From: Fusobacterium perfoetens ATCC 29250
GTDB lineage: Bacteria > Fusobacteriota > Fusobacteriia > Fusobacteriales > Fusobacteriaceae
Direction: 5' to 3'
Assembly: GCF_000622245.1 (NCBI RefSeq)
Contig: NZ_KK211416.1
Location: forward strand, 103,870-167,869
DNA length: 64,000 nucleotides
Shown: piece by piece, positions 18,029 through 27,021 of the stretch
Layout: each line of letters begins with the position of its first letter
Numbering within the stretch: position 1 is the first letter of the stretch
The notes under the pieces: model-generated
The model's input: only the letters and a program-made list of their open reading frames with translations
What the model was told of the DNA's origin: nothing
Database searches by the model: none
Made by a program: the position numbers and the translations under genes

Positions 18029-20392
18029 ATGTCAAAAGTTAAAGTTTCAAGAGAACGTAATGTAGATACTAAAATTGTGCCTACTCTTTTAAAAAAATTA
18101 GGTTATAAAGATGATGATTGGGAAGCAGATTATCCTCTTTCTTCGGGAAGAACAACAGTAGCTGCAGATTTTTTAGTTTCATCTAATAGAGAAGATACAG
18201 AAAATGCGATTAATTTGATTATTGAATCAAAGAAAGATACAGAAATATTATCTAATTATATTGATCAAGCTGTTTCTTATGGAAGATTAGTAAAAGCGAG
18301 ATATTCTATTCTAATAAATACAAATGAATATATTGTTATAAGTAATAACAATAAAAAAGAAATAATGTCTGGGAAAGTTTCAAATTTAAATAAAGTTTTT
18401 ATCGAAACTTTTAAAAAAGAAAATTATTTTAAAAGAGAAAATTTGGTTTGTTTTTCCTCTATTCAAATATCAGAAGCTCAAAAAATAGTTAATACAATAG
18501 AAAGTGTAAAAGATTTTAATAAAATCCTTATAGAATGCCAAGATATTATAAGAAATAATGATGGATTAACTGGTTCAGATGCTTTTGATGAATTGAGTAA
18601 AATTCTTTTTATAAAGATCTATTTAGAAAATTGTGATAAAAACTTTGTTTTTTCCACAAAAAAAATTTTAGAAAATAATAAGGACGGAATTAATTGGACA
18701 AAAAATCAATTTGACAACGTTAAAAAAGAATATTCTTTACTTTTTGAAAAAGATGAATCAATTGCTTTAAAACAAGAAACTGTTTCTAAAATTGTAGAAA
18801 AATTAGAAAAATATGATCTTAAACATACAAATGTTGATATTAAAGGAAATGCATATGAAATCCTTTTAGGAAAAACATTTATAGGATCTTTAGGACAACA
18901 TTTTACTCCAAGAACAGTGGTTAATTTTATGTTAGAAATGTTAAATCCAGTTGCTATGATGAATGATTCATATATACCTACTATTATAGATCCATCTTGT
19001 GGAACGGGAGGTTTTTTAGTTCGATGTTTAGAGTTATATTTAGAAAAAGCAAAACAATTAAAATTTGATTCAGAAAAAATTAAACAAATTAGAGAAAAAA
19101 GTATATATGGAATAGATTTAAACCCTAGAGCAGCTAAAGTAACTAAAATGAATTTATCATTGCATGGTGATGGGCATGGAAGTATTTATACAGGAAATGG
19201 ACTTGAAGAACAAAAGGGAATTGAAGGAAAAAAATTTGATATAATTTTAACTAATCCTCCTTTTGGTGTACAAATTAGTGAAGAAAAAATTTTAAAGAAA
19301 TTTAGTTATTCAAAAACAGAAAAAGGACAAGTTAAAAAAAGTGCAGATAGTACTTATTTATTTATGGAACATTGCTTAAATCTTTTAAATGAAACAGGAA
19401 AAATAGGAATAGTTCTTCCTAATGGAATATTAAATAACTCAAATGATAAAAAAAGTAGAGAAAATATTTTAAAAAATATTTCTATTGATGCATTAATTTC
19501 ATTACCTAACAAATCATTTAAATTTGCTAAAGCTAATGCATGTACTAGTATTTTATTTGGAAATAAGATCTTAAATCATGATAAATATATTTTTATGGCA
19601 CTTCCTGAAGAAATTGGTTATGAAAGAGTAACACAGTATGCTTCAGAGATTAAACAAAATGATTTTTTTCCTATTTTAAAGGAATATAATAATTATTGCA
19701 TTAATAAAAAAATTTATGAAACTAATGACAAAGAATATATAATTTTAAGTGAGAAACCTATTACATTTTTAATAAGGCGAGATTTAGTAACTTCAAAAAG
19801 ATTAGATGCATCATATTACTATTCAGAATATATTTTTCATAAACATATATCCACAAATTGTGTAAGATTATCTATTTATGCTAAAGAGGTAGAAAGAAAT
19901 TTATTAACAATAAAAGAACCCATAAAATATATAGAAATAAAAAATATTGTACCTGCTATTGGAAATATATGTAGTTATAGTATTATAGAAAATGAAAAAG
20001 AAAGGCCATCAAGAGCAAAAAGATTGTTGCAATCGAATGAAATTATTGCTGCTCGTATGACAGATTGTGAAAAAAATGTTGCTATTGTTTCTGAACAATA
20101 TCAAAATTCATTAGCAACTAATGGATTTATTCATTTAATTCCTATTCCACCAATGACAACAGAATGTTTATATTATTTATTAAGAAGTGATTTTAATACA
20201 CAACAAATTAGATGGAAATCATCAAATACAATTATGCCAAGTATATATGAAGAAGAATATTTGAATAATTGGATGCCAAAATTAAGTATAGAACAAATAA
20301 AACAAATAACAAAAAGAATAAAAAATAGTATTGAAAAGTTACAGAAGTCTATAAATGATTTTGATATTGAAATTAATAATAAATTATATTAA
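18029..20392 (+). CDS. Single-polypeptide restriction-modification enzyme
   Basis: The 787 residues hold three functions in a row. The N-terminus (about 1-145) resembles the HsdR nuclease domain: D47, E66-S-K68 and QAVSY (80-84) fit the PD-(D/E)xK plus QxxxY pattern. The middle is an N6-adenine methyltransferase of the HsdM type with GQHFTPR (289-295), DPSCGTGGF (321-329) and the catalytic NPPF (409-412). The C-terminal ~190 residues look like one HsdS-type target-recognition half. No separate hsdR or hsdS gene is adjacent. This fits a type IIG-like enzyme that cuts and methylates; it may also be methylase-only. It lies in the accessory island with a Fic gene. Confidence 0.75.
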   Translation: MSKVKVSRERNVDTKIVPTLLKKLGYKDDDWEADYPLSSGRTTVAADFLVSSNREDTENAINLIIESKKDTEILSNYIDQAVSYGRLVKARYSILINTNEYIVISNNNKKEIMSGKVSNLNKVFIETFKKENYFKRENLVCFSSIQISEAQKIVNTIESVKDFNKILIECQDIIRNNDGLTGSDAFDELSKILFIKIYLENCDKNFVFSTKKILENNKDGINWTKNQFDNVKKEYSLLFEKDESIALKQETVSKIVEKLEKYDLKHTNVDIKGNAYEILLGKTFIGSLGQHFTPRTVVNFMLEMLNPVAMMNDSYIPTIIDPSCGTGGFLVRCLELYLEKAKQLKFDSEKIKQIREKSIYGIDLNPRAAKVTKMNLSLHGDGHGSIYTGNGLEEQKGIEGKKFDIILTNPPFGVQISEEKILKKFSYSKTEKGQVKKSADSTYLFMEHCLNLLNETGKIGIVLPNGILNNSNDKKSRENILKNISIDALISLPNKSFKFAKANACTSILFGNKILNHDKYIFMALPEEIGYERVTQYASEIKQNDFFPILKEYNNYCINKKIYETNDKEYIILSEKPITFLIRRDLVTSKRLDASYYYSEYIFHKHISTNCVRLSIYAKEVERNLLTIKEPIKYIEIKNIVPAIGNICSYSIIENEKERPSRAKRLLQSNEIIAARMTDCEKNVAIVSEQYQNSLATNGFIHLIPIPPMTTECLYYLLRSDFNTQQIRWKSSNTIMPSIYEEEYLNNWMPKLSIEQIKQITKRIKNSIEKLQKSINDFDIEINNKLY

Positions 20393-20410
20393 ATAAAAAA
20401 TAACTTAATT

Positions 20411-20456
20411 ATAAAAGATACTTTTATAAATTATAAGAGTATCTTTTATAATTTAT
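20411..20456 (+). terminator. Terminator after the restriction-modification gene
   Basis: A long hairpin (20411-20426 with 20434-20449, about 16 bp with one G-T pair) is built from ATAAAAGATAC and its complement. It lies 19 bases past the stop and separates this gene from the Fic gene. The following T run is weak. Confidence 0.6.
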
Positions 20457-20492
20457 AATATATTTAACATAAAAATAAAGAGGTGATTTTCA

Positions 20493-21734
20493 ATGGAAAA
20501 TTATAAGCCTTTAGAAAAACTTTATTATAAAAAAATTAATATAGAACAAGAATATTTAAAAAGAATAAATGATAGTTTATGCTATAAGAGTAAATTAGAA
20601 ATATTTCCTATAAAAAATGGAGAAAGAAATGTTAAAAAAAGATTTTTACTTTTTTATCTTTTACTTCCTGAAATACAGGCATTACAAGAGAAAATAGAAA
20701 TGAATAGTCGTGAAATTTCACACATAACTTTCCATCTTCCAAATTTAATTAAAAGAGCTTGTCTTAATGATATTATGGTAAATGAAATTATTAGAACAAA
20801 TAGGATAGAGGGAGTTTTTTCAACTAAAGAAGAAATTTACAATGTTATTAATTCAAAGAAAATAACTCGTTATTCAGGAATAGTAAAACAATATCAAGAG
20901 ATTATTAATAATAATATAAAAACTATAACTTCTCCTGAAGAAATAAGAGAACTTTATGATAAAATCTTTTCAGAAGATATTTTAAAAAATTCTGAAAACA
21001 AATTAGATGGAAAATTATTTAGAATAAGTGAAGTATATATTAAAGATTATAAAGAAAAAACTGTCCATAAAGGTGATGTAACGGAAGAAAGAATATTATT
21101 ACATCTTAATACTTTAATTGAATTTATGAATGAACATGATGTTCCACCATTAGTAAAAGCATGTATAACACATTATTATTTTGAATATATACATCCTTTT
21201 TATGATGGAAATGGAAGATTTGGAAGGCTTCTTTTTTCCATGTATTTAGCAAAAAAATTAGATATTTATACAGGGCTATCTCTTTCTTATGCTATATCTA
21301 ATGAAAAGAATAATTATATTAAAGCATTTTTAGAAGTAGCAAATGAAAAAAATTATGGAGAACTGACTTTTTTTATAATAGGAATGCTTAATTTTATTAT
21401 AAAAGGACAAGAAAGTCTTATTAAAATGTTTAGAAAGAAGTTTCAAAAAGTGCAACGAGCTAGTAATTATATTTATGCTTTAAATGATATTGGAAAAACT
21501 GAAAAAGATATTTTATTTCTTTATGTTCAAAATTTTATTTTTGCAAGAAATACTCCTTTAGCTGATGATAGAATAAGTTTTTATACTTCGATAAACCCTA
21601 AACCATTAAAAATATATTTATTAAATTTGACAAGAAAAGGATATATTACTAAACTTTCTAATCATACATTAGAAAATTATCCACATGTTAGAGTTATATC
21701 AAGTGGAGTAAAAAAAGTATTTGATTTTCTATAA
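20493..21734 (+). CDS. Fic-domain protein (probable AMP transferase)
   Basis: Fic enzymes transfer AMP (or other phosphate-linked groups) from nucleotides to target proteins. The 413 residues contain the full catalytic motif HPFYDGNGRFGR (234-245). The class II inhibitory motif TNRIEG (102-107) is upstream, so activity is probably held in check by its own N-terminal helix. A C-terminal region (about 320-413) looks like a winged-helix module, as in many stand-alone Fic proteins. GAGGTGAT precedes the ATG. It is separate from the upstream restriction-modification gene by a terminator, and no antitoxin-like partner gene is seen. Confidence 0.88.
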   Translation: MENYKPLEKLYYKKINIEQEYLKRINDSLCYKSKLEIFPIKNGERNVKKRFLLFYLLLPEIQALQEKIEMNSREISHITFHLPNLIKRACLNDIMVNEIIRTNRIEGVFSTKEEIYNVINSKKITRYSGIVKQYQEIINNNIKTITSPEEIRELYDKIFSEDILKNSENKLDGKLFRISEVYIKDYKEKTVHKGDVTEERILLHLNTLIEFMNEHDVPPLVKACITHYYFEYIHPFYDGNGRFGRLLFSMYLAKKLDIYTGLSLSYAISNEKNNYIKAFLEVANEKNYGELTFFIIGMLNFIIKGQESLIKMFRKKFQKVQRASNYIYALNDIGKTEKDILFLYVQNFIFARNTPLADDRISFYTSINPKPLKIYLLNLTRKGYITKLSNHTLENYPHVRVISSGVKKVFDFL

Positions 21735-21891
21735 AATTTTTAAATCTTCTTTCTAATACAAGATTAAAATGTAAATCTATATTACAAACTAATGATGTTA
21801 GAAAAGAAAGAGAAAATGAAAAATGGCTAAATATAATTTTATATAAATAATAAATTTCATAATCGTACTAGAATTATTTTATAAAATATGA

Positions 21892-21897
21892 TATACT
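21892..21897 (+). promoter_or_regulatory. Putative -10 element of pstS
   Basis: TATACT lies about 45 bases upstream of the pstS ATG. The -35 position (TAGAAT, 21869-21874, 17-base spacer) matches poorly, so an activator is plausible. I could not identify a Pho box. Confidence 0.4.
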
Positions 21898-21943
21898 AAT
21901 TTTTGTGTCTAAGGACAAATATTTTTTAATTTAGGAGGCGATT

Positions 21944-22822
21944 ATGAAAAAATTAGTTAAAATCTTTTGTGGTTCTGTGTTATTTTTAGGAGTTTCTGCT
22001 TTTGCTTATACAGCCGAGGAATTCAAGGGCCAGATTTCTTTTAACGGTTCTTCATCATTAGCTCCTGTTATTTCAAAAATATCTACAAATTTCGTAGAAA
22101 AAAATGGAACTTGGGATAAAGTTAATAAAGATTTCCCAAATGAAAAAATAGAAATATTTGTTTCTTCTGCTGGTTCTGGAGCAGGAGTTAAAAGTGTTAT
22201 AGAAGGTGTAAGTGATTTTGGTATGGTAGCTAGACAAGTAAAAGATAGTGAAAAAGCCAAATTTAAAAATTACAAAGAATTTGTTGTGGCTTCTGATGCT
22301 CTTACAATCTCTGTAAATAATGAAAACCCTATTTTAAAATATCAAAAAGATATATCTAGTGAAACTTTAAAAAAAATATTCTCAGGAGAATATAAATATT
22401 GGAGTGATGTAGACAATAGACTTGAAAAAAAAGAAATAGTTGTAATTACTAGAGATTTAGGTGGAGGAGCTCACGAAGTATTCCAAACTTCTATAATGGG
22501 AGATACTGATGTAAAAATGGACGCAATACAAGCACCATCAATGGGAGCTTTAGCTACTAAAATTGTAGAAAATAAATATGCTATTGGATATGCCTCTTTT
22601 GGTGTTTATAATCTAAATAAAGATAAAATAACAGCTTTCACAGTTGATGGAGTAGCTCCAACAGAGGAAAATATTTTATCTGGAGCATATAAAATCCAAA
22701 GACCATTACTTTTCATAAAAGATGGAGAATTAACACCAGCACAAAAATCTTTTGTTGATTATATTTTCTCAGAAGAGGGAGTAAAAGCAGTAGAAGATGG
22801 TGGATATATTCCTGTAAAATAG
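21944..22822 (+). CDS. pstS: Phosphate ABC transporter substrate-binding protein
   Basis: Periplasmic phosphate-binding protein of the high-affinity Pst system. It has a signal peptide (1-22, ending FAYTA) and 292 residues overall. The phosphate-contact segments are present: FNGSSSLAPVI near 32-42, SAGSGAGVKSVIEG near 72-85, and TRDLGGGAHEVF near 165-176. Lacking a lipobox, it should be soluble in the periplasm. AGGAGG precedes the ATG. A terminator-like hairpin directly after the gene separates it from pstC and would keep pstS mRNA in excess over the membrane components. Confidence 0.94.
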   Translation: MKKLVKIFCGSVLFLGVSAFAYTAEEFKGQISFNGSSSLAPVISKISTNFVEKNGTWDKVNKDFPNEKIEIFVSSAGSGAGVKSVIEGVSDFGMVARQVKDSEKAKFKNYKEFVVASDALTISVNNENPILKYQKDISSETLKKIFSGEYKYWSDVDNRLEKKEIVVITRDLGGGAHEVFQTSIMGDTDVKMDAIQAPSMGALATKIVENKYAIGYASFGVYNLNKDKITAFTVDGVAPTEENILSGAYKIQRPLLFIKDGELTPAQKSFVDYIFSEEGVKAVEDGGYIPVK

Positions 22823-22829
22823 TTTATAG

Positions 22830-22856
22830 AGGGCTGAACAATCAGCCCTTTTTATT
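22830..22856 (+). terminator. Intra-operon attenuator between pstS and pstC
   Basis: AGGGCTGA (22830-22837), an ACAA loop and TCAGCCCT (22842-22849) form a perfect 8-bp stem followed by TTTTTATTT. It sits between two genes of one pathway, so partial termination is likely. Confidence 0.85.
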
Positions 22857-22871
22857 TAAGGAGAATAAAAA

Positions 22872-23735
22872 ATGTTAAAAAATAAAATTTTTGAATTATG
22901 TGTAAAATTAATTACTCTAATCTCCTTTGTCATTCTTTTTTCTATAATACTATTTATTTTAAAAGAGGCATATCCTTTATTTTCTCAGATGAATATCAAA
23001 GATTTTTTATTAGGTGATAGATGGCGTCCTGTATCTGCAAGACCATCAATGGGAATTTTCAATATTATAATGGGAACTATATATGTTGGATTTGTAGGAG
23101 TTCTTTTAGCTTTTCCAATAGGAATTGGTACAAGTATTTTTTTATCTTGCATAATTCCCAAAAAATTAAGAGATAATCTAAAACCAATTATAAATCTTTT
23201 GGCTGCAATTCCGTCTGTTATATATGGATTTATTGGACTTGTCATAGTTGTAAAATTTTTTGAAAATTTAGAAATGGCTTCAGGAGAAAGTGTTTTAGCT
23301 GGTGGAATAGTTCTTTCTGTTATGGTTTTACCTTTTATGATTGGTATTTCAGAGGAAACTATGTCAAAACTTAGAAAAAAATATGAAGGAGCTTCAATTA
23401 ATTTAGGAGTTTCAAAATATTATATGATAAGCGAACTTATTTTACCATCATCTATAAAAAGTATATTTGTATCTCTTGTATTATCTTTAGGACGTGCCTT
23501 TGGTGAAACTATGGCTGTTATGATGGTTATAGGAAATGCTCCTATTTTTCCAAGAATTTTAGGAAAAGCTCAAACAATTTCCTCTCTGATAGCCTTAGAA
23601 ATGGGAATGGTAGAAATTGGTAGCTTGCATTATAATGGACTTTTTGCTTCTGCAGTAGTCTTAATACTTATGATATTTTTCATCAATGTAGGAATAAATT
23701 ATTTTTCTTACAAATTTATAGGTGATAATCTATGA
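22872..23735 (+). CDS. pstC: Phosphate ABC transporter permease PstC
   Basis: Inner-membrane permease half of the phosphate transporter. The 287 residues have about six membrane helices. A PstC-type loop reads GDRWRPVSARPSMGIF (about 49-64), and the coupling motif with GRAFGETMAVMMVIG lies near 214-228. It overlaps pstA as ATGA, showing translational coupling. The start is supported by AAGGAG 8 bases upstream, right after the attenuator. Confidence 0.94.
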   Translation: MLKNKIFELCVKLITLISFVILFSIILFILKEAYPLFSQMNIKDFLLGDRWRPVSARPSMGIFNIIMGTIYVGFVGVLLAFPIGIGTSIFLSCIIPKKLRDNLKPIINLLAAIPSVIYGFIGLVIVVKFFENLEMASGESVLAGGIVLSVMVLPFMIGISEETMSKLRKKYEGASINLGVSKYYMISELILPSSIKSIFVSLVLSLGRAFGETMAVMMVIGNAPIFPRILGKAQTISSLIALEMGMVEIGSLHYNGLFASAVVLILMIFFINVGINYFSYKFIGDNL

Positions 23736-24553
23736 GAATAAAAGATATGTTAATTAGTATTTGGGCTATAATAAGTGGGATTATTATTTTTTCCATTATA
23801 ATTTTTTTAATTGGGTATATTTTTTTCAAAGGTTATAAAGTTATAAATTTTGAATTTTTATTTGATGTACCTAGAGGATTAAGATTAGGACAAGAGGGTG
23901 GAATAGCTCCAGCTATTGTAGGGAGTTTTATTTCTTCTGGAATTGCTACAATTATATCTAGTTTATTAGGAACAATTACAGCTATTCATCTTAATTTTTA
24001 TGAAAAAAGTAAAAAAAGAAAAGAAATTATAAATTTTGTTATAAAAACTATTGGAGGAATTCCCTCTATTGTATTGGGACTTTTTGGATATACAGTTTTT
24101 ACTTTATATTTTGGTTTTGGTCGTTCTATTATTTCAGGAAGTTTAACTCTTGCTATTATGATATTTCCAGCTATTGAAATGAGAATTGACAGAGCTTTCA
24201 AAGAATTTGATAAAAATTTAATTTTAGCTTCCTATTCATTGGGAGTATCAAAAAGTTATACTATCTGGAAAATAATTATTCCTATGTGCAAAGAAAGTAT
24301 TTTATCTAGTTTTTCTTTAGGATATGGATATTCTATTGGAGCTACAGCACCTATAATGTTTTGTATGGCAGTTGTAAATTCTCCTATAACTTTAAATATT
24401 ACAAAACCTACTATGAGTTTATCCTATCATTTATATATTTTAATGACTCAAGGAATATCAGAAGAAATGGCTTATGGAACAGCCTTTGTATTACTATTTA
24501 TTATTATTCTGATAATTATATTTAGCACTTTTATAGGAAAAAATAGGAGGTAA
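23732..24553 (+). CDS. pstA: Phosphate ABC transporter permease PstA
   Basis: Second permease half. The 273 residues have six predicted helices, a PstA-like GLRLGQEGGIAPAIVG segment after the first helix, GGIPSIVLGLFG near 108-119, and an EMRIDRAF-LASYSLGVSK-YTIWKI coupling region. It starts within the pstC stop (ATGA) and ends 3 bases before pstB. Confidence 0.94.
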   Translation: MRIKDMLISIWAIISGIIIFSIIIFLIGYIFFKGYKVINFEFLFDVPRGLRLGQEGGIAPAIVGSFISSGIATIISSLLGTITAIHLNFYEKSKKRKEIINFVIKTIGGIPSIVLGLFGYTVFTLYFGFGRSIISGSLTLAIMIFPAIEMRIDRAFKEFDKNLILASYSLGVSKSYTIWKIIIPMCKESILSSFSLGYGYSIGATAPIMFCMAVVNSPITLNITKPTMSLSYHLYILMTQGISEEMAYGTAFVLLFIIILIIIFSTFIGKNRR

Positions 24554-24556
24554 ACT

Positions 24557-25306
24557 TTGGAAAATATATTGAAAATAAAAGATTTAGAAGTTGAGATTGA
24601 CAATAGAAAAATTTTAAAAAAAATAAATTTAGATATTAAAAAAAATAAAATAACTGCAATTATTGGTCCATCAGGTTGTGGAAAAACTACTTTTTTAAAA
24701 TCTTTAAATCACTTAATCCAAGAGGAAAATAATGTAAAAATAAATGGAGATATATTTTTAGGAGAAAAAAATATAAAAAATATTGAGGGAGAAATTTTGA
24801 GAAAACACATTGGTTTAGTTTCTCAAACTCCTACTCCTTTTCCTTTTTCTATTTATAAAAATATGACTTATGCTCCTATTTATTATGGTGAAAGAGATAA
24901 AAAAGTATTAGATAAAATTGTAAAAGAAAAATTAGAAGATGCTGGACTTTATGAAGAAGTTGCTGATGATTTAAAAAAATCTGCTCTTAAACTTAGTGGA
25001 GGACAACAACAAAGACTTTGTATAGCTAGAGCTTTAACTTCTGACCCTGAAATATTACTTCTTGATGAACCTTGTTCAGCTTTAGACATTCAAAATACAA
25101 ATAAAATTGAAAATCTATTAAAAAAACTTTCTAATAAATATACTATAGTTATTGTAACTCATAATTTATTTCAAGCTAAAAGAATTTCTGACTATATTGC
25201 TTTTTTCTTAGATGGTCAATTAATAGAAATGGGAGAAACTGATAAAATTTTTTCATCTCCTAAAGATAAAAGAACAGAGGAATATATTAAAGGAATTTAT
25301 GGATAA
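24557..25306 (+). CDS. pstB: Phosphate ABC transporter ATP-binding protein
   Basis: ATPase that powers PstCA. The 249 residues start at a TTG, chosen because AGGAGG (24545-24550) is 6 bases upstream. Walker A is GPSGCGKT (37-44), the Q-loop lies at VSQTPTPFPFSIY, the signature LSGGQ at 146-150, and Walker B reads LLLDEP. The operon ends here at a terminator; the usual downstream phoU is absent from the neighbourhood. Confidence 0.95.
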   Translation: MENILKIKDLEVEIDNRKILKKINLDIKKNKITAIIGPSGCGKTTFLKSLNHLIQEENNVKINGDIFLGEKNIKNIEGEILRKHIGLVSQTPTPFPFSIYKNMTYAPIYYGERDKKVLDKIVKEKLEDAGLYEEVADDLKKSALKLSGGQQQRLCIARALTSDPEILLLDEPCSALDIQNTNKIENLLKKLSNKYTIVIVTHNLFQAKRISDYIAFFLDGQLIEMGETDKIFSSPKDKRTEEYIKGIYG

Positions 25307-25313
25307 AAAAATA

Positions 25314-25346
25314 AACCCCAGAAATTAAATTTTCTGAGGTTTTTTA
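25314..25346 (+). terminator. Terminator after pstB
   Basis: AACC-C-CAGAAA pairs with TTTCTG-A-GGTT (one mismatch) and is followed by TTTTTT. It lies 8 bases after the pstB stop. Confidence 0.82.
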
Positions 25347-25373
25347 ATTTTTAGGTAGTTTCATCTTTATAAC

Positions 25374-26744
25374 TTAAGATTTTATCAAAGAAAACTTTCC
25401 TACAACTTCTATTTGGACAGTTTGTGGGAACATATCTACAGGTTGGATTTTTTCCAATTTATATCCCTCTTCTATCAGAATTTTGCTATCTCTAGCAAAA
25501 GTTGATGGATTACAAGAGATATATACAATCTCATCTATTTTATGATTAGTTAAATCTCTTAAAGTTTTTTCTTCAATTCCCTTTCTAGGAGGGTCAAAAA
25601 TTATAGAATCTACTTTTTTTCCACTACTCATAAGTTTTTCAATCTCTTTATTAACATCTCCAATAATAAATTCCATATTTTCGATATTATTTTCCTTTGC
25701 AGTTTTCATTCCGTCCTCTACTGCAGATTTTACAATTTCAATAGAATATACTTTATGAGCCTCTTTAGATAACATCATTCCAATAGTTCCTGTACCAGAA
25801 AAGGCATCTATTATATATTTATCTTTAATATTATCAAAATAACTAATTCCAATATTATATAATTTTTTAGTTTGTCCTAAATTAATTTGAAAAAATGAAC
25901 TTGGGGAAATATTAAAATGTATTCCAGAAATTTCCTCTTTAATAGTTTTTTCTCCAAATAAATGAACCATAGTTTTTCCTAAAGCAAAATTTGTTTTTTC
26001 TGTATTTAATGAAACATAAACAGATTTTATTTCTTCTACTTGATTATATAATTTAGAAAGGAACTCCTCTACATCTTTTGTAACTTTTTTTAAGTTTACC
26101 ACAAGAACAACCATAGCTTCATTGTAAGAGTTTGTTCTAGTCATTATATGTCTTAAAATTCCCCTATGCTCTATTTCATTATATACAGATATTCTCTTTT
26201 CATTATTTAATATCTCTTTTGCTTTGTTAATAACCTTATTACTTAATTTTGAGCTAAGCATATTTTCTTTAACTTGAAATACATCATGACTTCTCTTTTG
26301 AAACATTCCTGTAATAATTTCATGATTTTTTCCATAGGCAAAAGGTTCAATAACTTTATTCCTATAATTGTATATTTCATCAGACCCAACAATCGGTAAA
26401 ATTTCTACATCTTTAACTCCACCTATTTTTTCCATTACATCTCTTACTAACTCTTGTTTATATTTTAATTGAGCTTCATAATTTAACATTCCAAAATCGC
26501 AACCATGAAAATCTTCAAAAGATATTCTTTCATTGTCTATTCTTTCAGCTCCAGCCTCTAATAATTTTGTGATTATTCCTCTAGCATAATTTTTCTTTTT
26601 AGAGATAATCTCTATTTCTACTTTGTCTCCAGGGACAGACATTGGTACAAATATTGCAAAATCATTATAATATCCAAGTCCCTCTCCACCATAGACAATT
26701 TTATCTATATTTAATTGAATTTTTTCTCCTATTGATACAGGCAT
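25374..26744 (-). CDS. rlmCD: 23S rRNA (uracil-C5) methyltransferase, RlmCD/RumA family
   Basis: Uses S-adenosylmethionine to methylate a uracil C5 in 23S rRNA. The 456 residues carry an N-terminal TRAM RNA-binding domain (about 1-62), DAFSGTGTIGM for cofactor binding, DPPRKG, and the nucleophile motif SCNPSTFARD. The Fe-S cluster cysteines of E. coli RlmD are mostly missing (only GCDFG remains), as in several Gram-positive enzymes. Its ATG shares a base with the stop of the FtsL-like gene (TAATG). RlmD, RlmC and dual-specific RlmCD cannot be separated by eye. Confidence 0.88.
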   Translation of the reverse strand: MPVSIGEKIQLNIDKIVYGGEGLGYYNDFAIFVPMSVPGDKVEIEIISKKKNYARGIITKLLEAGAERIDNERISFEDFHGCDFGMLNYEAQLKYKQELVRDVMEKIGGVKDVEILPIVGSDEIYNYRNKVIEPFAYGKNHEIITGMFQKRSHDVFQVKENMLSSKLSNKVINKAKEILNNEKRISVYNEIEHRGILRHIMTRTNSYNEAMVVLVVNLKKVTKDVEEFLSKLYNQVEEIKSVYVSLNTEKTNFALGKTMVHLFGEKTIKEEISGIHFNISPSSFFQINLGQTKKLYNIGISYFDNIKDKYIIDAFSGTGTIGMMLSKEAHKVYSIEIVKSAVEDGMKTAKENNIENMEFIIGDVNKEIEKLMSSGKKVDSIIFDPPRKGIEEKTLRDLTNHKIDEIVYISCNPSTFARDSKILIEEGYKLEKIQPVDMFPQTVQIEVVGKFSLIKS

Positions 26745-27007
26745 TAGTCCTCCATTTCTGTAGAAAAATAATTTATATTATTTGTTATTTCCATTTTATA
26801 TTTTTCATGCATTTCAGTTTCAAAAGATTTTAAATCTGCTTTTTTATCGTATTCCAATTTTATCATAGCCAATTTTTTTTCAGCTTCTTCGACATATCTT
26901 TTTTCCACATATATTTCTCTTTCAAGTCTAGAAATTTTTATTAAAAGATTATTATGTACAAAAAAAACACCTACTATTATTGTTAACAATAATACAAAAT
27001 TTTTCAC
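26744..27007 (-). CDS. Small FtsL-like membrane protein
   Basis: 87 residues: a short start, one membrane helix (about 4-24), then a charged coiled-coil region (about 25-80). Sequence identity to FtsL is not visible, but FtsL is typically this short and unconserved. The gene directly follows rsmH, the usual place of ftsL in the division cluster. An FtsL/DivIC-type role is therefore a positional inference. It overlaps the methyltransferase gene downstream by one base. Confidence 0.55.
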   Translation of the reverse strand: MKNFVLLLTIIVGVFFVHNNLLIKISRLEREIYVEKRYVEEAEKKLAMIKLEYDKKADLKSFETEMHEKYKMEITNNINYFSTEMED

Positions 27008-27021
27008 TTTCTACATCACTC

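Noticed and set aside
21735..21943. Possible gene remnant after the Fic gene (a frame reading RKERENEKWLNIILYK)
   Set aside because: No start or ribosome site and too short to assign; could be chance.
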